NCBI GenBank assembly: GCA_028698975.1
Contig: JAQVVK010000035.1
Location: 1-14,786, forward strand
Direction: 5' to 3'
DNA: 14,786 nt
DNA from: Victivallaceae bacterium
GTDB taxonomy: Bacteria > Verrucomicrobiota > Lentisphaeria > Victivallales > Victivallaceae
Shown: positions 7,058 through 14,786 of the stretch, piece after piece
Position numbering within the stretch: the first letter of the stretch is position 1
How the letters are laid out: the number at the start of each line of letters is the position of its first letter
The notes under the pieces: generated by a model
What the model saw: the letters and a program-made list of their open reading frames with translations, nothing else
What the model was told of the DNA's origin: nothing
Database searches by the model: none
Made by a program: the position numbers and the translations under genes

Positions 7058-8338
7058 CTACTTGCTACGGTCGGCGATCAGCTTGCGCACGCCGGTCAAG
7101 GCGACGCAGACGCAAAACAACTTCATCGCCTGTTCCAACTCGTTGCAGGTCGGATAGGTTGGGGCAATACGGATATTGCGGTCAAGCGAGTCGCGCCGGT
7201 AGGGGAACGTCGCCCCGGCTCCGGTCATCTTCAGCCCGGCGTCGGCGGCCAGCTTGACCGTGGCTTTGGCGCAGCCGTCGAGCGTGTCAAGCGCGACAAA
7301 ATAGCCGCCGGCGGGCTTTGTCCACGACGCCAATCCGGTGCCGCCCAGCTCGCGGTCAAGATAATCAAGGACGATGTTGAATTTCGGCTTGAGTTCACCG
7401 GCGAGTTTTTTCATATGAGCGCGTACGCCGTCGGCATTTTTGAGAAAGCGCAAAGTGCGCAACTGGTTCAGCTTGTCCGGGCCGATGGTCTGCACCTTGA
7501 GGTGCGAACGCAGCTCGGTCATATTGTCCGCGCTGGAACACTCCATCGCCACCCCTGCCCCCGGAAATGTGATTTTAGAGGTGGAAAAGAAATAGAACGG
7601 GCGGTCGGGTTTGCCCGCCGCATCGCAGGCGTCGAATATATTGGCCAGCGGCGTGGTCGCGCCGAGATGATGCACCCCGTAGGCGTTGTCCCAAAAAATG
7701 CGAAAATCCGGGGCGGCGGCCGGCATAGCGGCCAGACGTTTTACCGTTTGCTCCGAATAACAGATACCCTGCGGATTGGAATAAAGCGGCACGCACCAGA
7801 TACCTTTTATCAAAGGATCGGCAGCCGCCAGACGCTCGACTTCATCCATATCCGGGCCGTTGTCAAGCATCGGCACCGGGATCATTTCAATGCCAAGTTC
7901 TTCACATATGCCAAAATGCCGGTCATACCCCGGGCACGGGCAGATGAATTTAACCGCCGGCAACTTGCTCCACGGCGTATTGCCATGTGTGCCAAAGACA
8001 TAAAGACGCATGATCGTATCATACATCATATTCAAACTGGAGTTGCCGCCGAGCGTAATGTTATCGGCGTTAAGCCCGAGCAGATCGGCAAAAAGACGTC
8101 TCAACTCAATGATGCCGTCCAGCCCGCCGTAGTTGCGGGCGTCGACGCCATCGGCGGTGCGACAGTCGGAGATCCCGGCCAGCGCGCCCATCGAGAGATC
8201 AAGCTGCGAAGCGGCGGGTTTACCCCGCGACATATCCAGCTTTATGCCGGATGAAGCCATCTTCTCATAACGGAGCAACAGCTCGTTTTCCAGTTTTTTC
8301 AGTTCAACCAGCGTTAGGTCAGCCACATAAGGAACCAT
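7058..8338 (-). CDS. PLP-dependent aspartate aminotransferase, subclass Ic type
   Basis: A 426-residue fold-type I aminotransferase, most like the bacterial aspartate aminotransferase group sometimes annotated as PF12897, which moves an amino group between aspartate or a related amino acid and 2-oxoglutarate. Seen: the N-terminal substrate segment MSRGKPAASQLDLS (about 36-49), the cofactor phosphate loop GGNSSLN (97-103), Asn188 in SNPQG, Asp217 and Tyr220 in FWDNAY, the Schiff-base lysine Lys255 in FFSTSKITFPGAG, and the substrate-carboxylate arginine Arg390 in NIRIAPTYP. All key residues are present. Start: the ATG at 8338 has GGGGGA 5 nt upstream and gives the normal MVPYVADLTLVEL family start. 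The frame is open a further 40 codons to 8458, but that stretch has no ribosome site and contains the predicted promoter. It is transcribed alone, divergently from the tetR gene, and ends in a terminator. Exact substrate is not determined by sequence; a related amino acid such as kynurenine or 2-aminoadipate is possible. Confidence 0.88.
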   Translation of the reverse strand: MVPYVADLTLVELKKLENELLLRYEKMASSGIKLDMSRGKPAASQLDLSMGALAGISDCRTADGVDARNYGGLDGIIELRRLFADLLGLNADNITLGGNSSLNMMYDTIMRLYVFGTHGNTPWSKLPAVKFICPCPGYDRHFGICEELGIEMIPVPMLDNGPDMDEVERLAAADPLIKGIWCVPLYSNPQGICYSEQTVKRLAAMPAAAPDFRIFWDNAYGVHHLGATTPLANIFDACDAAGKPDRPFYFFSTSKITFPGAGVAMECSSADNMTELRSHLKVQTIGPDKLNQLRTLRFLKNADGVRAHMKKLAGELKPKFNIVLDYLDRELGGTGLASWTKPAGGYFVALDTLDGCAKATVKLAADAGLKMTGAGATFPYRRDSLDRNIRIAPTYPTCNELEQAMKLFCVCVALTGVRKLIADRSK

Positions 8339-8388
8339 CTTTGTCCCCCAAATAGACAATAGGAAATAAATAACGGCACAAAGAATAT

Positions 8389-8416
8389 AATATAGCATAC
8401 GAGTTTTTTTTTTCAA
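8389..8416 (-). promoter_or_regulatory. Predicted promoter of the aminotransferase gene, with A-tract upstream element
   Basis: On the minus strand TTGAAA (8416-8411) is followed by a 16-nt spacer and TATATT (8394-8389), with TGC in front giving an extended -10. The spacer begins with the rest of a 10-base A tract. Upstream (about 8428-8448) lie A7 and T6 tracts that form an AT-only inverted repeat. This could act as an UP element or a bent-DNA site. The leader to the ATG at 8338 would be about 44 nt. Confidence 0.55.
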
Positions 8417-8460
8417 AGTATTTATATCTTTTTTTATTGATAAAAAAGCAGGAGACACAC

Positions 8461-8490
8461 TTGATTTTTCGGGAGGCCGAAATATATTAT
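8461..8490 (+). promoter_or_regulatory. Possible promoter of tetR-uvrB
   Basis: TTGATT (8461-8466) and TATTAT (8485-8490) are separated by 18 nt, giving a transcript start near 8497 and a leader of about 57 nt. A perfect TTGACA exists further on (8507-8512), but no acceptable -10 follows at 16-18 nt and its transcript would start within the ribosome site. I therefore favour the upstream pair, weakly. Confidence 0.35.
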
Positions 8491-8503
8491 AGGATAAGGT
8501 AAC

Positions 8504-8516
8504 TCATTGACACTGA
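8504..8516. promoter_or_regulatory. Imperfect palindrome upstream of tetR, candidate operator
   Basis: TCATTGACACTGA is a 13-bp palindrome with one mismatched pair, centred on 8510. It lies just after the favoured tetR transcript start and before its ribosome site. TetR-family proteins often repress their own gene from such dyads in the divergent intergenic region. The match is short and could be chance. Confidence 0.25.
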
Positions 8517-8553
8517 CATTTACATTGAAAAAATACGGAAGGAGGCGGCGCCC

Positions 8554-9240
8554 ATGGCCACTTACGAAGTATCTGAAATTACAAAGAGAAGATTGATCTT
8601 CGCCGCCGGCGAATTGTTTTCAATTTTTGGCGTCGAGGGTGTCACCGTACGAGATATTGCCAATCGGGCCAAGGTCAAAGTGCCGCTTATCAGTTATCAC
8701 TTTGGCGGTCGCGACGGCTTGATCGATGCGGTGAGCGACTTGGCGGTGGAGCGGCTTGACTGCAGTCGCATCACAAAATATATGGATGAAAATCGCGCCA
8801 AACTCAACGTGCCCTCCGAGCGTAAAGCGTTTATAGTCGGCATGGTGCGTTTGCTTTTTAACACGATGCGCGCCCCCGACCGGCCGATCTGGGTTACTCC
8901 CTTTGTGTTGCGTTGCGCCCTTACCGAGGGCAGACTGCGTGAACGCATGCTGCGCGAGGCATTTCGTCCGTTTACCAACGCTTTCTTTGAAGTCTATAAG
9001 ACGATTACCGGCTCCAATGACTTCATCGAAACCCGTTGCTGGATCATCAGGTTGACCCACCCGGTCATCTTGCAGGGCATGTTTCCCAACGGCCTTAAGA
9101 ATCTGTACGACAAGAGCGTGGATCAGGAGTTGTTGTTTCTAACGTTGTTTCGCAAAACCCTGCGCGATGCGCTGGTCGGGTTGGGTATCAACGACGCGGC
9201 GACCGATGATTTCTCGGATATCACGCTTGACGAACCGTAA
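8554..9240 (+). CDS. TetR-family transcriptional regulator
   Basis: A 228-residue predicted DNA-binding repressor. Seen: an N-terminal helix region ITKRRLIFAAGELFSIFGVEG (about 9-29), then the helix-turn-helix TVRDIANRAKVKVPLISYHFGG (31-52) with the SYHFGG signature of TetR recognition helices, then a helical C-terminal half for ligand binding and dimerisation. The C-terminal half is vaguely like the CerR/DUF1956 group; I cannot name a ligand. Start: the ATG at 8554 has a strong GGAGG with an 8-nt gap. The gene is divergent from the aminotransferase and is followed after 18 nt by uvrB on the same strand. It could control itself, the aminotransferase, uvrB, or distant genes. The sequence does not decide among these. 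Confidence 0.9.
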   Translation: MATYEVSEITKRRLIFAAGELFSIFGVEGVTVRDIANRAKVKVPLISYHFGGRDGLIDAVSDLAVERLDCSRITKYMDENRAKLNVPSERKAFIVGMVRLLFNTMRAPDRPIWVTPFVLRCALTEGRLRERMLREAFRPFTNAFFEVYKTITGSNDFIETRCWIIRLTHPVILQGMFPNGLKNLYDKSVDQELLFLTLFRKTLRDALVGLGINDAATDDFSDITLDEP

Positions 9241-9258
9241 AAGCGAGGAGCGGGAGGC

Positions 9259-11292
9259 ATGCCGCTCTTTAAACTTCATTCTGAATACGCCCCGGCTGGC
9301 GACCAGCCGGGTGCCATTGACGCGCTGGTCAAAAACATGGCCGGCGGCATGCATCACCAGACCTTGCTTGGCGTAACCGGTTCCGGCAAGACGTTTACTC
9401 TGGCCGCGGCCATTGCCAAGCTCGACCGCCCGGTGTTGGTGCTTTCCCACAACAAGACCCTGGCCGCCCAGCTTTATAGCGAGTTCAAGGGATTCTTCCC
9501 GGAAAACGCGGTCGAATACTTCATAAGCTATTACGACTATTATCTCCCGGAGTCGTATATACCGCAGACCGACACCTACATAGCCAAAGACGCCTCCATC
9601 AACGAGAATATCGAAAAACTGCGACTGTCCGCCACCGCCAGTCTGGTGGAGCGGCGCGATGTAATCGTTGTAGCCAGCGTATCATGTATTTACGGTTTGG
9701 GTTCGCCTGACGATTACGCCGGCATGTGCGTGCGGGTCGGCGTTGGAGACACCACTCCGCGTGACGAAATATTGCGCCGTCTGGTCGATATTCAATACGA
9801 GCGCAACGATACCGCTCCGGAAAAAGGCCAGTTTCGGGTGCGCGGCGACGTGGTTGATGTTTACGAGCCGCAACGCGACGATTTTATTCGGATTTCGTTT
9901 TTTGGAGACGAGATCGAGAGCGTCGAGCGACGCGACATGGTATCCGGCAAACTTAAGACCAGACCGGAATATGTGATGCTATTCCCCTGCCGCCACTTTG
10001 TACTGCCGCAGGAGCGCATTAACGCCGCGTCGGACGGGATTCTCGCTGAAATGTCGCAGCGGGTGGAATATTTCGAAAAGAACAATCTTCTGGTCGAGGC
10101 GCAACGGCTTTATCAGCGAGTGACTTACGATGTTGAAATGATGAAAGAGATCGGCTATTGCGGCGGTATCGAAAACTACTCGATGCATCTGGCAAGCCGT
10201 CACCCCGGCATGCGCCCCTACTGTCTGTTCGATTTTTTCCCGAACGATTTCATAACCGTAATCGATGAATCACATGTGACGCTGCCCCAACTTCAGGCTA
10301 TGTATAAAGCCGACCGCAACCGCAAACAGACTTTGATCGACCACGGCTTCCGGCTGCCGAGCGCGCTGGAGAACCGGCCGCTGCGTTTCGAGGAGTTTGA
10401 GAAGCTCTCCGGCGACACGATTTTTGTTTCGGCCACGCCGGGAGAATACGAACTCGCCCAAAGCGGCAAACCGGTTGAGCTGGTGGTGAGGCCGACCGGT
10501 TTGCTCGACCCGAATATCGAAGTGCGTCCGCTGGAAAATCAGGTTGACGACGTTATTGACGAGATCCGCAAGACCGCCGCGCGCGGAGAACGCACGCTGG
10601 TCACGACGTTGACCAAAAAAAGTTCAGAGCGTTTGGCCGATTACCTTTCCGAACTCGGAGTGCGGGCAAGCTATCTGCATTCCGAGTTGGACGCGCTGGA
10701 GCGGGTACGCATACTCAACAAGTTGCGCGAGGGTGATTTCGACTGTCTGATCGGCATAAATCTGCTGCGGGAGGGGATCGATCTGCCGGAGGTGGCACTT
10801 GTGGCGATACTCGACGCCGACAAAGAGGGATTTTTGCGTTCCGAGCGTTCTTTAGTGCAAACCGCCGGCCGCGCCGCCCGCAACGCCGACGGGCGGGTGA
10901 TCCTTTACGCCGACAACATAACTCCATCGATGCAAGCTCTGCTTGACCTAACCGCGGAGAGGCGCAAGAAACAGATCGCCTACAATACGGCACATAATGT
11001 TACGCCCCGCACGGTTCACAAGGGGAAAATGGCGACCATTGCGGAAATTGTCGCTCCCAACGCAGCCAAAAGCGGCAAAACCAGATTGCCGAAACTGGCC
11101 GGAGCGGTATTCGACACCGATGGCGCGGTGCAACTCGACAAGCTGGGGTTGTCGCCGCAGGAGCAGCACGAATTGATCGAGGAGCTGACCGGCGAAATGA
11201 TGGCGGCGGCCGAAGCGTTGGAGTTTGAACGCGCCGCCGAGTTGCGCGACCGTATCCATTCGCTATCCACGGAAAAAAAGAGCGGTAAATAG
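9259..11292 (+). CDS. uvrB: UvrABC excinuclease subunit B
   Basis: The damage-verifying helicase-like subunit of nucleotide excision repair. It is loaded by UvrA, grips DNA with its beta-hairpin, and recruits UvrC for incision. It has 677 residues, the normal full length. Seen: Walker A GVTGSGKT (38-45), the hairpin region YYDYYLPESYIPQTDTYI starting near residue 92, ASVSCIYGLGSP, the Walker B-like DESH (336-339), helicase motifs V and VI in GINLLREGIDLPEV and QTAGRAARN, and a C-terminal UVR motif (about 637-672, EFERAAELRDRI) that contacts UvrC. Start: the ATG at 9259 gives the usual MPLFKLHSEYAPAGDQP start, with GAGGAG 8 nt upstream. The 18-nt gap after tetR suggests co-transcription. No LexA-type box was recognised in front of the pair. 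Confidence 0.98.
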   Translation: MPLFKLHSEYAPAGDQPGAIDALVKNMAGGMHHQTLLGVTGSGKTFTLAAAIAKLDRPVLVLSHNKTLAAQLYSEFKGFFPENAVEYFISYYDYYLPESYIPQTDTYIAKDASINENIEKLRLSATASLVERRDVIVVASVSCIYGLGSPDDYAGMCVRVGVGDTTPRDEILRRLVDIQYERNDTAPEKGQFRVRGDVVDVYEPQRDDFIRISFFGDEIESVERRDMVSGKLKTRPEYVMLFPCRHFVLPQERINAASDGILAEMSQRVEYFEKNNLLVEAQRLYQRVTYDVEMMKEIGYCGGIENYSMHLASRHPGMRPYCLFDFFPNDFITVIDESHVTLPQLQAMYKADRNRKQTLIDHGFRLPSALENRPLRFEEFEKLSGDTIFVSATPGEYELAQSGKPVELVVRPTGLLDPNIEVRPLENQVDDVIDEIRKTAARGERTLVTTLTKKSSERLADYLSELGVRASYLHSELDALERVRILNKLREGDFDCLIGINLLREGIDLPEVALVAILDADKEGFLRSERSLVQTAGRAARNADGRVILYADNITPSMQALLDLTAERRKKQIAYNTAHNVTPRTVHKGKMATIAEIVAPNAAKSGKTRLPKLAGAVFDTDGAVQLDKLGLSPQEQHELIEELTGEMMAAAEALEFERAAELRDRIHSLSTEKKSGK

Positions 11293-11293
11293 T

Positions 11294-11313
11294 AGGTTTT
11301 GCAAAACCTTTTC
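11294..11313 (+). terminator. Palindrome after uvrB, possible terminator
   Basis: A perfect 16-bp palindrome AGGTTTTGCAAAACCT (11294-11309) starts two bases after the uvrB stop codon and continues into TTTTC. As RNA it could form a 6-bp stem with a UGCA loop and a short U tail. The stem is AU-rich, so termination would be weak. It may also be a protein-binding dyad. Confidence 0.4.
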
Positions 11314-11325
11314 GCATAACCGACT

Positions 11326-11350
11326 AAAAAAAACTCCGCAAAGATGTGCG
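11326..11350 (-). terminator. Weak terminator-like element after the second hybrid kinase
   Basis: On the minus strand CGCA-N6-TGCG (11350-11337) is followed by GAG and a run of eight T (11333-11326). The T run is convincing, but the stem is only 4 bp unless bulges are allowed. It begins about 10 nt past the kinase stop codon and faces the uvrB terminator. Confidence 0.4.
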
Positions 11351-11359
11351 CCGGCCTCT

Positions 11360-14300
11360 TTACCCGCGCTTCAAAATATCGGTAAGTTTTTTAAGCGTTA
11401 CCGGCTTTAAGAGCATGGCGTCAAAATTCTTAAGGTCAAAGTTGCTCCCCGCCTCGGTATCCGCGGTAATGCCCACGATCTTAATGTTGGCCGTAGCACG
11501 GTCGGCGCGGATCTTGTCGGCCATTTCAGCACCGGACATGCCCGGCATCCACATATCAGACAAGACTAAACTTATCCCGCCGGATTTCAGCCGCTCCAAG
11601 GCTTTCGCGCCGGAGTTGGCCATCTCGGCGGAGACACCGAGGCGCAAAAGCATAGCCTTAAGCACTTTAAGATTCATATTGACGTCATCCACCAAAAGAA
11701 CATGCCCGGAGTAACGGCTGAAATCTTCTCCTTCCGGCAGCTTTGTTGCCGACGAATTATCCCCCTCCTCCTCATCATGATTCACGACAATCGACATGTC
11801 TTTGCGGTCATGCCACTTCAAACCTTTCAGCTCGACCGTGAACGTACTGCCGCGCCCCTGCTCGCTTTCGACCGAGATATTGCCGCCCATACGGATGAGC
11901 AACCGCTGCGTGATCGCCAGCCCCAGACCGCTGCCCTCAAAAACGTGTGAATCACGCGTTGACTCTTGACGGACAAACGGCTGGAAGATCTTCTCCTGCT
12001 CGGATTTGGCGATACCGATACCGGTGTCGGATACTTTGATTATAAGCGTGCCGACCGGGCCATTATCCGGATTGAATCCAAAAGACACCGTAACCTCGCC
12101 GGCCTCGGTGAACTTGAGCGAATTACCGACCAGATTAAGCAAAACCTGGCGAAGTCGCAAAGCGTCCACCTCAATGATCGGCATGTCGGCTGCGGAGCGT
12201 ATCGAGAAGTTTATTTTTTTCTCTTGAGCCTTGTATCGGAAAATGGCTTCAAGCTCGTTACCCAACTGAATGCAGTCGGTCGGTCGCAGCACAATGTCCA
12301 CCTGTTCGGCTTCGACTTTCGACAGATCGAGCACATTGTTAATCAGATTCAGCAGGGCGTTTCCGGCCAAGTTGATCGATTTCAGGCAATCCTGACGCTC
12401 GGCGTCGGCCATGTCGCCGGATTGCAGCAACTCGGAGAAACCCAGTACCGCATTGAGCGGAGTGCGCAGTTCGTGGCTGACCGTGGCCAGAAAATAGCTT
12501 TTGGCGCGGTCGGCGGCCTGTGCCGCTTTCATCGCGTGTTCGAGCTGCTGGTTGCGAAGATACAGCTCCGTCACATCGGCGGCCACCGCCAACACAAAAA
12601 GCAATTCATTATTTTTATTATACACCGGCTTGGTTATCAATGTATAATCCCGGCCGTCCACCTTGAATTCGCCGTGTTTCGGCTCGCGCGCGGCAACGGT
12701 ATCGGAAATAACCGACGCGGCGGGGAAATTATCGACCGAGCCGCCCTCTATCGTGAACTTCGCCTCGTATGCCGCCCGGTTGGCTCGTACAAACGCACCC
12801 TTGCCGTCAAAAACAAACAGCGGGGTGTCGATCTGGTCGAACATCTGCTGTTTTTCGTATTCGCTTCCGGCCAGTTCGGCCCGATTGCGGCGACGCTCAA
12901 GCATCACCTCCAAAATATGTCCGGCGGCGGCGATCAACTGCTCCTCCTGCTCAAGAAATTCAAAGCGCGGCTGATCAAATCCGATGCAGAGATGTCCCCA
13001 CAAACGACCGTTCATAAACAGCCCGATAAGAAAGACCGCACGCATATTGATCGTATCGGCAATCGATTTCGACACCCCGTTTTCGGCCAAATCTTCCTCC
13101 GATGACATGTCAGGCAGTACAACCGATTGATGAGCTGAGAGTTTGTTCATCCAGCGGGGGGCCGGCTCCAACGGCCATGACATAAGCGATTCGCGCAGGG
13201 GCGAAGCTCCGGGGCGAACCCAATCCAAAGCGACGCTGCCACGGTTGTCTTCATATTTGTATTCGGCGATAAAAGCGTGATCCGCCGACAGACGCCCCGC
13301 GACCACGCTCAATATATAGCGAATTGTTTCGTCGGGGTCGGATTCGGTCAAAAGAGCGGATTCCAAACAGGCGTTTATCAACCGCTCCTGTTCGGCATAA
13401 GTGCTCAGATCCTGCATCAGGTGGCCTTTTTCATTTTCGGCCCGAACCTGTTCGGTAATGTCGCGAAATACCAACACCGCACCGGTGATCACCCCGGAAC
13501 CGGAGCGGATCGGCGCGGCTGATTCGGCAATCCGGCGGCGGGTGCCGTCGTGGGCGATCAGTTCACAACTGCCGTTGCGCTCAAACGGTTTTCCGGTGCG
13601 AAGCGCCTCCCGGATCGGCGACGGCTGAGTCCGCCCCGAATTGACATCGATAATACTGAACACATTGTCGATGTTCATATTCTGAAGTCGATCTGATGCA
13701 ATGCCGGTAAGTCTGGACGCCACCTGGTTTGCAATCGTGACAATACCGTTTCGGTCGGTGGCGATCACCGCCTCGGTTATGGAATGCAATGTCAGGCGAA
13801 ACCGTTCGGCCAGTTGGGTCATCGAACGGTGCGCCGAGGAAATCTCCTCAATGTCGGAAGCCACCCAGATCACACTTTCGCGACCGAATACCGAGATCGG
13901 CATACGCAGCATTTCGGCTCGATGGCGGCGGTCCGAGGCGGAAAACTCGTATGACATCGGGAAACCGCTGCTCATGACCATGTTAAACGGGTCTATCATC
14001 GGGCGGCGGATATCCTCCGGCAGGTCATTCATGTTCGCCAGTCGCCGTTCGCCGTTGAAAATGCCGGAACATTGCGAAAAGAGCACCCGGCTGCGTTTAT
14101 CCAGGACAATCACATTTACCGGCAGCGCGGCAAAGACCGCCGCCATACGGTGCGACCGCCGTCTTGAGCTGATTATATATATGATTGCGATGGTGAGCAC
14201 CAGCAGCGCGGCGATGAAAACGAAGCGAAGTTCACGATAATATCGATCCCAAAAACCGACCGGACGATTTAAGAACTTAACATTCCCCGGCAGCAGACTG

Positions 14301-14786
14301 TGATTTATATTGCGGCTGGCCAGCCATTGCCAATCAAAAAACGGCCGGCTTGAGCCGATTCTAATCGGTTTTGCCTCGGCGGAACGCCGCCCGGAGAGAA
14401 CCTCGACCGCCAGCGAAGCGGCTTCACGACCGTGAACGTTGCCGCCGGTCATAATGCCACCCGGCAATCCACGCACACCGAGCGGAGCGTCAAGTGTGCA
14501 AAACACCGGCCCCGCCAGCGCGCTGTTGATGCGCTCAAATACCGATTGCACCGAAAAAAGCATTTCACGGCCGCCGGTGCGCCAGTTGGCATAGACGGCA
14601 AACGTGTCACGCGGCATCTCCGACAGCGTCTGAAGCATTTCCTCGGTTGACATGCGGTCGCCGCGCAGTTGCACGATGTTGACTTTGCGCAGCAGCCGCA
14701 ATTCGGCATTCAGCCGGCGGCTTTGGCTTATGCCGTCGGCTCCGCCGTCGGTATACGTTATAATTATATGTCTTGCGATTTTCATG
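11360..14786 (-). CDS. Hybrid histidine kinase with ABC substrate-binding-like sensor domain, 5' end outside the window
   Basis: Sensor kinase cut by the right edge; 1141 residues are visible, numbered from the Met codon at 14785, which is probably internal. Residues about 1-175 match the C-terminal part of an ABC-transporter substrate-binding-like sensor (PF04392 type): a GREAASLAVEVLSG block (119-132), PIRIG (140-144), then LLPGN and the closing GFWDRYYRE. Then a membrane helix (about 187-206), PAS-like domains at about 213-315 and 325-447, GAF-like at 465-630, and PAS-like at 643-742. Next come HisKA with SHELRTPLNAV (His771), HATPase with LNLVGNSLKF, VSDTGIGI and GSGLGLAITQRL, and a receiver with LVDDVNMN, Asp1077 in LSDMWMP and LLKPVT. 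The sensor part should lie outside the membrane, so this kinase probably reads a small extracytoplasmic solute. The missing N terminus should hold a signal peptide or first helix and about 100 or more residues of the sensor. It is a paralogue of the kinase at 2790-6923. No HPt or output domain is present. Confidence 0.92.
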   Translation of the reverse strand, partial: MKIARHIIITYTDGGADGISQSRRLNAELRLLRKVNIVQLRGDRMSTEEMLQTLSEMPRDTFAVYANWRTGGREMLFSVQSVFERINSALAGPVFCTLDAPLGVRGLPGGIMTGGNVHGREAASLAVEVLSGRRSAEAKPIRIGSSRPFFDWQWLASRNINHSLLPGNVKFLNRPVGFWDRYYRELRFVFIAALLVLTIAIIYIISSRRRSHRMAAVFAALPVNVIVLDKRSRVLFSQCSGIFNGERRLANMNDLPEDIRRPMIDPFNMVMSSGFPMSYEFSASDRRHRAEMLRMPISVFGRESVIWVASDIEEISSAHRSMTQLAERFRLTLHSITEAVIATDRNGIVTIANQVASRLTGIASDRLQNMNIDNVFSIIDVNSGRTQPSPIREALRTGKPFERNGSCELIAHDGTRRRIAESAAPIRSGSGVITGAVLVFRDITEQVRAENEKGHLMQDLSTYAEQERLINACLESALLTESDPDETIRYILSVVAGRLSADHAFIAEYKYEDNRGSVALDWVRPGASPLRESLMSWPLEPAPRWMNKLSAHQSVVLPDMSSEEDLAENGVSKSIADTINMRAVFLIGLFMNGRLWGHLCIGFDQPRFEFLEQEEQLIAAAGHILEVMLERRRNRAELAGSEYEKQQMFDQIDTPLFVFDGKGAFVRANRAAYEAKFTIEGGSVDNFPAASVISDTVAAREPKHGEFKVDGRDYTLITKPVYNKNNELLFVLAVAADVTELYLRNQQLEHAMKAAQAADRAKSYFLATVSHELRTPLNAVLGFSELLQSGDMADAERQDCLKSINLAGNALLNLINNVLDLSKVEAEQVDIVLRPTDCIQLGNELEAIFRYKAQEKKINFSIRSAADMPIIEVDALRLRQVLLNLVGNSLKFTEAGEVTVSFGFNPDNGPVGTLIIKVSDTGIGIAKSEQEKIFQPFVRQESTRDSHVFEGSGLGLAITQRLLIRMGGNISVESEQGRGSTFTVELKGLKWHDRKDMSIVVNHDEEEGDNSSATKLPEGEDFSRYSGHVLLVDDVNMNLKVLKAMLLRLGVSAEMANSGAKALERLKSGGISLVLSDMWMPGMSGAEMADKIRADRATANIKIVGITADTEAGSNFDLKNFDAMLLKPVTLKKLTDILKRG

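Noticed and set aside
8428..8448. AT-only inverted repeat as an intrinsic terminator
   Set aside because: It sits between divergent promoters rather than after a gene, and the stem is purely A-T. An UP element or bent DNA is a better reading.
8339..8458. In-frame 40-residue extension of the aminotransferase that looks like a membrane or signal segment
   Set aside because: It has no ribosome site, contains the predicted extended -10 promoter and A tracts, and the downstream ATG at 8338 has GGGGGA at 5 nt and starts at the family-typical N terminus. A hydrophobic look is expected from AT-rich DNA.
8507..8512. Perfect TTGACA as the -35 of tetR
   Set aside because: No acceptable -10 follows at 16-18 nt, and the transcript would start in or after the ribosome site. 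It is more plausibly part of the short dyad.
11966..13105. Long open frame on the plus strand opposite the second kinase (379 codons)
   Set aside because: It lies wholly antisense to well-supported kinase domains. Its product is low in recognisable motifs and rich in His, Arg and Gln, as expected for a mirrored frame in GC-biased coding DNA.
1..14786. CRISPR array, tRNA, rRNA, transposon or phage genes, defence island
   Set aside because: No repeat-spacer pattern, cloverleaf, transposase, integrase or recognised defence protein was found on either strand. Intergenic space is too small (longest 215 bp) to hide one.

Overview
The window reads as an ordinary bacterial chromosomal segment, densely packed with full-length housekeeping and signalling genes. 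I see no insertion sequence, phage gene, CRISPR array, tRNA or rRNA. Promoters and ribosome-binding sites look like sigma-70 and Shine-Dalgarno types. The type IIA topoisomerase pair is the short ParE/ParC kind found in Bacteroidota, Chlamydiota and Lentisphaerota/Verrucomicrobiota. The subclass Ic aspartate aminotransferase and the very large multi-PAS hybrid kinases would fit a Gram-negative of the PVC/Bacteroidota side of the tree. That placement is a low-confidence inference from protein character, not from a marker gene.

Layout, left to right. (1) Bases 1-2685, minus strand: parE, overlapping by 8 nt with parC, whose 3' part runs off the left edge. Their promoter region (about 2701-2767) carries two perfect inverted repeats, one on the -35 and one on the -10. 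(2) Bases 2790-6923, minus strand: a 1377-residue membrane-tethered hybrid histidine kinase with five PAS-like domains, two GAF-like domains, HisKA, HATPase and a C-terminal receiver. Its own promoter lies at about 6961-6989. (3) Bases 7058-8338, minus strand: a PLP-dependent aspartate aminotransferase-type enzyme with an intrinsic terminator and a good promoter. (4) Bases 8339-8553: an AT-rich divergent promoter region. (5) Bases 8554-11292, plus strand: a TetR-family regulator followed after 18 nt by uvrB, probably one transcript. (6) Bases 11293-11359: a short convergent intergenic region with terminator-like elements for both sides. (7) Bases 11360-14786, minus strand: a second hybrid kinase, cut by the right edge. 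It has an ABC substrate-binding-protein-like sensor domain, one membrane helix, PAS-PAS-GAF-PAS, HisKA, HATPase and a receiver.

How the parts relate. Two groups concern DNA: topoisomerase IV (decatenation and supercoil control) and UvrB (nucleotide excision repair). The two hybrid kinases are paralogues. They share the kinase core, the receiver and one PAS/GAF style, but have different N-terminal sensing parts. Both end in a receiver without an output domain, and no HPt protein or DNA-binding response regulator is visible here, so the downstream partner is elsewhere. I found no convincing evidence of an undescribed multi-gene system. The most interesting points are a cysteine/histidine-rich PAS domain in the first kinase, the ABC-type sensor fused to the second kinase, the double inverted repeat on the parE promoter, and the tetR-uvrB pairing.
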